NCBI RefSeq assembly: GCF_030272615.1
Contig: NC_081407.1
Span: 103,027,897 to 103,091,896, forward strand
DNA: 64,000 bases
Source: Cryptomeria japonica
Lineage: Eukaryota > Streptophyta > Pinopsida > Cupressales > Cupressaceae
Direction: 5' to 3'
The notes under the pieces were generated by a model. It saw nothing but the letters and a program-made list of their open reading frames with translations. It did not search any database and was not told where the DNA came from. This document shows positions 57,927-64,000 of the stretch, one piece after another (position 1 is the stretch's first letter; every line of letters starts with the position of its first letter). A program made the translations under genes and the position numbers.

Positions 57927-58564
57927 TTTAAGGTCATAGACATGTCTCATGCTTCTTTTCTCATCTTAATAGGTGGAGAATTCTCCATTTGCTTTGACAT
58001 GAAGAGACATCTGTAACAGTTCAAAAAATAATTGGGTCAACCAAATCAATTTTCTGAAAATATAAGTGTTACCAAAAGAGAAATCAATTTTCATATTGAT
58101 GACATTTTGTTCTTCCTCCCTAAGGATGAGGGAAAACTTATGGATCTTGCAAGTTTCCAACTCTTGGTTTTATTATTAATAGCTATTGGGAAGTGCACGT
58201 TCACAAACCCAAAAAATACTAGAAAATAAATTGTACTCCCACTTTAGATGATGGTGTCAAATTTATGATATTAGACTATATATTGACTATGTAACAAGTA
58301 ATTTAACAACTCAAGATTCAAGGAAGTCATGGTAAAATGAAGTTTAATGTACCCAAGATATTGAAAGAAATATCATTAGAGAAAAATATTTAACTCATAA
58401 GTTATATAAGAGTAGTGCAGCAAAAGCTAGTTACATGGAGGAACTAAGGATTAAAAATATCCAAAATGTGATTTAAGATGCTTCATATTGGCAAAGAATT
58501 CAGTTCGCAAGATTAAAATCAACATTAATTGAGGACAAGCAATCTTAGTCTAGATGTAATATAA
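57927..58564. other. Unrecognised DNA
   Basis: A 65-codon frame (58032-58229) with EINFHIDDILFFLPKDEGK has no recognised family and no partner copy here. The rest is AT-rich and non-coding. Confidence 0.3.
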
Positions 58565-60662
58565 TGTCCCCTTTTTAAAATATGATTTAATAATAAATAA
58601 TAATAATAAAATTAAAATATAAATAAATAATATAATATGACTAAACTTGTTAATTTTAATGAAAGGTAAAGAGTCATTTAATGAAGAGTTGTGACTCCCT
58701 CAAACATCATATATAAAAAGGAGAAGAATTAATTTGAAAGGGGATGGAGGAAGCAAGAAAGGATGGAGCATGGAAATTATCAAGGAAGGATTAATGGAAG
58801 GAGAAAAGAATGGGAAGAAAATGCGTGTCTTTTTCAAAGAGTAGAAATGATAAAGGGTTGTAACTTTGTCAAAGTGTGGTAATTGTGATGGGTTGTGACT
58901 CTTTCAAAGGGCATAAATGATGAAGGATTCTACTCTTTCAAGGGGTGGTTAATTGTGATAGGTTGTGACTCTATCAAAGGGTAAAAATTATGAAGATTTG
59001 TACTCTTTTAGATGGTGATTGATTGTGAAAGGTTATGACTCTTTCAAAGGGTGGTCAATTGTGAAAGGTCGTGACTCTTTCAAAGGATACAAATTATGAA
59101 GGGTTGTACTCTTTCAAAGGGTGGTAATTGTGAAAGGTTGTGATGCCAAAGGGGAAACATAATGAAGACGTGTAACTCTCCCTCACATTGGAAGATATAA
59201 AGGGGAAAAATTTTCATTTGACAAGGACATCCAAGTGATTTTTATTTGGAAAATAATTTATTGTTTTAAAAAGGTGACAATAGAGGGTCATGACTCAATC
59301 CATAGGAAAGGTGGTGACCCTTTCACCAATAAAATATAAGAGAAATCATTACAAACATTAAAGTATCACAAGTATTAATAATCACTCATGAATCCACAAA
59401 ACAATCATCAATTATCAAATCAAGGAAACAATCAATAAGAAAATCATTCTATCAAATCAACACTCAGCCAATCATCATTCACCAAAATATCAAACAAGAA
59501 TTCATTATGACATCACTCATAAATCATCTAGTCAAAAATCATCTAATTATCACTCACCAATACCTCAAATCATACAATCAAAGGAATTAATTCAATAAAT
59601 TGATTATTCATACAAATATCAATCATTCAACAACAATCCCATAAAGGATCAAAATAGAATGACGAAGAAAATAAGCAAAAAAAGAATAATGATGAAAACT
59701 GGAAATTAATATTAGCAACAATAATACTTAAGAAATGAAGGTAATAGATTCGTAGAAGCATAGATCTAAACATATGTGGTCACACAATAAAGATATTTGT
59801 AGAAATTTTTGACCTTGCAACTAATCCAAATTCTCTTTTATTATAAACATATAATGGAAGATTCATATACTAGTGCATTCTAAAATTAGAAGAATGGGTT
59901 GCAAAACAAGAAGGCCAATCAACCTTTGAAGTTCAGAAGATGTAAAGACTTGACCTATCTTTCAATAAGCATGTCACCCCAAGATAGAGTGATTTTGGGC
60001 CAGGAGGCATGTGTGTTCTCTCGATCTTTATGGAAGGGGTCGTTTCATACTCTTATAAGCACACCACCCCGAGATGGCATGCTTGTGGACTGAGAGGTTG
60101 GTTAGTGTTCCTATGCTTGATCGATGAGGATGGAGTGCCTCTAGGGTGAATTGAGGGATTAAGTTGGCTTATGACCCTACCATACATGATGGGCCTAGGG
60201 GCAAGTGAGCGCCCTTGGGCTTGGGGAATTCTCCAAGTATACCAACCCACAATGAATATGGTTGGCCAAGGGGTGAATGAGTGCCCTTGGGCTTGAGGTT
60301 TCCCCTCAAGTAAGCGAACCCATAATGGATGGACTAAGCCCTACTCATGCTCTCATAGTACAAGGGAATCTTCTCTTGAGACTATGTCTTATAAACATTC
60401 CAACAAATTCCTAATGAGAATACTATAGGAATCCACATTGCAATGACTATTGTTTATTTGGATTTCAATACTAATGATATTTATAGATCATATTATGATA
60501 TTATTGTTTATTATTTAATGTCAATTTCCAAGATATTGTGTGTAGGAACTAGACTAGTTTTTCTTTTATAGAAGGCATGTCTATCAGTAAATTTATATTC
60601 TTAAATGTTCTTTATTTCCTATTCTAATTGAAATTGTGGTTTTAGGACAAAATACATTAACA
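58565..60662. repeat. Probable solo LTR
   Basis: Starts TGTAATATAATGTCCCC, a start common in plant LTRs, and ends about ATACATTAACA just before R-family sequence resumes at 60667. It has AT-rich, minisatellite, TATA-like (CAATAAAATATAAG near 59330) and GC-richer parts in an LTR-like order, but no coding sense. No second copy or clear target duplication was found, so the ends are approximate. Confidence 0.35.
58855..59147 (+). repeat. 35-bp minisatellite
   Basis: About eight degenerate units of 34-36 bp, each with a GGTTGTGACTCTTTCAAAGG-like core. Two subtypes alternate: one ends in GGTAATTGTGA, the other in AAATTATGAAG. Confidence 0.8.
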
Positions 60663-61957
60663 TTCCCAAGAGAGACATTACATTCACATATGTTGAGATT
60701 TTTCTATGCGTTCACTTAATCTTGTTATAGATTTTTGCACTAAAATGAAAACTTGAGTTTGTAGTTGAAGGCAAGCTTTTGACAAAATTCTTAAATACAA
60801 AGATTGGAGGAAGATGAAGCATGGAGGTGCTCCGAACAACATATAAAGTTGTTGATTATTGTCATAATAGAGGTATTTACCATAGAGGTTTGGAGACACA
60901 ATTTTGCTTCTGTACAAATGGCAATTAAAAAAATAATTTGATTGATGACAAGGATCAAACTATACAAGTCATGTAAGTTTGATATATTCTAAAAGATGAA
61001 TATTTGGAAATCACCATCATGGATTGTTCATTCCAAAACATATTTTATATGCCCAAAAAATATATGCAAGTTAATTGGAGATCATTGTAGAATGAGGGGA
61101 GATATGTGACCTTGCCATTACAAAGGTCTAGAATGGGTAAAGATGGGACAAGCTTAACTAAGGCATTCTAAGTTGACTTGTTTAGATAACTCATCAAAAA
61201 TTACACTAATTTCTATATTAAGCTCTGCGTATTAATATTATTTCAAATGAACTACCTAAGCAAATCAAAATTTAGAATGTCTTATTTAAAACAAAATGTA
61301 AATATATGACCACCAATTTGAAAAAAAAAAAACATGAACAATCTTCTACTTCATTTACATAAAAATAAATCCATGAAAAAAATAAATATACTAGAAAAAG
61401 AATCTTCTAAGAGAGAAACTAAACAATGCAAGGTAGGGATCATTTGCATGCAGTAGTAATGGCTTTAATATAGAAAATTGACTAAAATGGTAGCTTTTGG
61501 ACCTTAAAAAAAGGAAGAAAAGGGATTATTATGTTCGGTAGACAGAGTGAGTTTCAATTAATTGAGATTACTATCATTAAACAAAATAAGTAGAGACTAT
61601 GGTGGAAAGACATTTTTTCATGATGAATTTGACCGCTCACAACTCCAATGCCAAGAAGATAAAGCAAATCAGTGAAATTTTGACAAAATGAGCAGCAGAC
61701 AAATATAGGTGAATATCAAAAGCTCTTGAAATTCTCTAGGAATTCTATCAAAAGTTGTTGAAATTATTTAGGCCTTAGAATTATTTTCAGTATGATATAG
61801 TTATTAAGGATGTTGGATAGATACCTTGAATCAAATTTATCTATGGAATTTATCGAAATTCATAGTTTGAATGATATAAAAAATATTTTGTAATTATTTT
61901 AATTGAAGAAATTGATAATTGGTAGAATTTGTAAAGTGAATTTTTAATGCATGTCAA
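60663..61957. repeat. R repeat, copy D (partial)
   Basis: 60667-61030 matches 26465-26860. 61475-61950 matches 28570-28990 and 26870-27120. It keeps a 450-bp middle segment (61030-61475) absent from copy A. It ends abruptly at about 61957 where a TGTAATGTGG sequence begins. Confidence 0.75.
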
Positions 61958-63170
61958 TGTAATGTGGTGAAAGGTGATGAGAGGAGATCAAGTGGAAAGA
62001 TTTACCCTCCTCAAGAAAGGAGTGAAAGTTTCTCAAAGGATTCCCTTCAACTTCTCATGAATATTACATTTAAAAGAGGGGGGTTGAATTCACTAGATCC
62101 GATCCCAATGGAAAGAGATTGAATGCTAAGTAAATTGTAGGAAATTGACAATGAATTTGGAAAGTATAGTAACCCTCTTTTAAAATAGACAAGTTGAATT
62201 AAGCGAATTGAGATTAAGTATGAATATGAAAAAGAAACAATTATATCTTGAGATAGAGATGCGGGATGAAGTTGTGCACCTGGAATTAGCAGTAAGATGT
62301 TGAAACGAAGCTCCCCTACAAATTTGAGAAAAAGTTGTTGGGACCAGATTGAAAGTGTGCTTGGTCCTCCAAAAAATGTGCGCGTCGAAAAGGGTTTTTT
62401 CATCTCTAAAAATGAAGCTTAAACCTATAATTACAGTTGTTTCCTACAACTTACACTCAAAAAAGAGGGGAATGTTGTTGGGATTGGGGGTTTTCCTTTA
62501 GGTCAAACCCCGGTTTGGAATTAACCAAATGATGAAAGATACTTCCAAGTAAATGAAAGGAAATGTCTGAAGTAAAATTCATCTCAAGAGAGGATGCAAT
62601 TGGAATAATGATAGAGTTGTTTGAAAGGATATGTGGAATAGAAAGTCTTGAATGTTGGTAGATATCTCCTCTTCAATGGTTGAATCCTTGACTTGAATGC
62701 AACACCTAGCCTTGAAAGGAGACTTGAAATGCTCAATGCTTGAAGTGATGCTTGAATGCTTGAATTCTTAATGACAATGCTTTGTAATTTTGCCTTATGA
62801 TCACTTATGCTTGGTTTCGCTTATTGAACTTGTGCAAATAGGAGGGGAAATTCTCTTTATATACTTGCCAATTAGGGGTTTTTAACTGATTTTCCATCTT
62901 AGGCTAACATAGGAAAAAACTTTCCTACTCACAATTGACAAGCCCAATGTAGGATTAGATCAAGGGAGGCCCAAAATAGGGCAGGACAGGGGCGCCACGC
63001 CCCTATCCTGCCCTAATTTAGGATAGGTAGTGACAAAAATCAGAGTGGGGTGCAAGTTTTAGGTGTTTTGAGTATGTCTCTGGTCTCCAATTAGTCTTAG
63101 GGATTCATCCACCAATGTGAAGACCCAAATGCAGTAAAAAATTGCAAGGTCGCAATTTTATGACACTACA
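61958..63170 (+). repeat. Probable LTR of a further element
   Basis: Begins TGTAATGTGG at the break in R copy D and ends TGACACTACA, with a TATA-like CTTTATATAC near 62850. Alternatively a shorter 3' LTR starts at 62473, directly after the purine run at 62459-62472. The minus-strand frame 62403-62047 shows no family features. The partner LTR is not in the window. Confidence 0.35.
62977..63015. repeat. GC-rich hairpin
   Basis: Arms of 18 bp (17 paired) around the three-base loop CCA: TAGGGCAGGACAGGGGCG and its inverted form. It is in GC-rich sequence inside the probable LTR. Confidence 0.85.
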
Positions 63171-64000
63171 TTTAGCCCCCACTTTAGCGGGGGTATAAGC
63201 GTACGCTAATACTACCAGTAAAGTACAAGGAAACAAGATTGAAAGACTTTCACCACTTCAAGGAGGAAAGATACACCAAGCCCCCAGTGGACTAAGGATC
63301 TCATGACTTCGATTGAAAAAGTAAAAGGGAAGATCAAGAGGGAGAGAACCATGAATGAAAGTAGCAAGGTTCCCCTCACTATGAGTTATGGAAATCAAGG
63401 ATACCAAAAGTTACAAGGCAAGGCCAAGTTCACTAAGTAACTTCAAATATCAAGAAGGAAAATATGAGTAGAGTGTATGCTCCCATGTTAAATAGATGGC
63501 GCACACCTTACCGGGAGTGATTTATTTAAGGTAGGATACATTGAAGAGAGAAAGATAGGGACCACGTTATCGCAAGGATTTAGAACCCAATCGAGGAATA
63601 AACCCAAGGATAATGAACACAAAACAAAAAGCATGAGGTGGCTTCACTTTCCTCGGGGTCAATATGCTATATGATAAATCATGTATATCATGTATATATG
63701 CATAGAATAGTCCTCATTCCCCAAAGAAAGGAAACCACCTTGGAAGAAAGGGAACACACATGTCTTTTGAGTCAACAAGACGCCAAAAGAGATCCCAATG
63801 CTTTGCATCATCCTCAAGTAGACATCATTAGGGAAAATATAAGAACAGCGATACACATAGAAGAATGGTCACAAAAGAGCAGGAAAGGAGAGAGATAGAG
63901 GATCTATGGTGCTAATGTAGCTAGTCTAGCATGATATCTACCTCTCGATCTTGTTGATCACTATTTCAGGAAGGCGGGAAACACGCTAGAGGAGTGACAT
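63171..64000 (+). other. Internal or leader region of the further element
   Basis: Starts TTTAGCCCCCAC, with a small CCCCCAC/GCGGGGG hairpin and the palindrome AGCGTACGCT near 63198. No primer site or protein family is recognised; the 86-codon frame at 63638-63898 looks incidental. The window ends inside it. Confidence 0.3.

Noticed and set aside
58032-58229. Possible RT catalytic box in the HIDDILFF peptide
   Set aside because: Only the DD resembles RT; flanking blocks are absent and the frame is 65 codons.
62047-62403. 118-codon minus-strand frame
   Set aside because: No recognisable domain, no initiation context, and it lies within an LTR-like region; probably chance.
1-64000. CRISPR arrays, prokaryotic operons, rRNA genes
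   Set aside because: No regularly spaced identical repeats with unique spacers, no operon structure, no rRNA-like sequence; content is plant repeats.

Overview
The window reads as intergenic DNA from a large, repeat-rich plant nuclear genome. The sequence is AT-rich, and every recognisable long coding region is a plant-type LTR retrotransposon: Ty3/gypsy chromoviruses with tRNA-iMet primer sites and chromodomain-like C termini, and Ty1/copia elements with integrase before RT. Several elements are nested in older repeats and all carry stops or frameshifts. A gymnosperm such as a conifer would fit the old, diverged, nested elements, but that is inference. I found no intact host gene, tRNA, rRNA, CRISPR array or prokaryotic feature.

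Layout. 1-2131: LTR-like AT-rich DNA. 2132-10009: Gypsy-1, minus strand, a decayed chromovirus with 1.6 kb LTRs, inserted at the centre of a short palindrome. 10010-13547 and 25742-28640: one copy (A) of a large unclassified repeat, here called R. Copy A carries a foldback MITE and a 0.94 kb TIR element and is split by Gypsy-2. 13548-25741: Gypsy-2, plus strand, a Tekay/Del-like chromovirus with 3.7 kb LTRs, an exact 5-bp target duplication and an integrase with all three catalytic residues. 28640-30790: a second partial R unit with a G-rich, quadruplex-prone insert. 30790-34600: mostly non-coding, with a degenerate unknown protein-coding repeat (here called U). 34600-37734, 39070-39098, 45137-46815 and 47652-47900: R copy B, interrupted by a U cluster that includes an inverted repeat (37735-39069), by Copia-1 (39099-45136, minus) and by Copia-2 (46816-53232, minus). 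Copia-2 has a rearranged left end. 54411-57926: a non-autonomous LTR element (plus) whose only ORF encodes a G-patch followed by zinc-finger motifs, and whose LTRs contain tRNA-like pol III A/B boxes. 58565-60662: a probable solo LTR with a 35-bp minisatellite. 60663-61957: another R copy. 61958-64000: a probable LTR and adjoining part of one more element that runs off the window.

The genes do not form a host pathway. Each retroelement's gag, protease, RT, RNase H and integrase once served its own copying. The order of insertion can be read from the nesting: R repeats are oldest, the MITE and TIR element and the gypsy/copia elements landed in them, and R copy B preserves sites that are empty relative to R copy A. 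The least ordinary items are the G-patch/zinc-finger non-autonomous element with pol III-like boxes in its LTRs, the unknown U protein family with an inverted pair, the R family with coding-like fragments kept in two copies, and the rearranged Copia-2.
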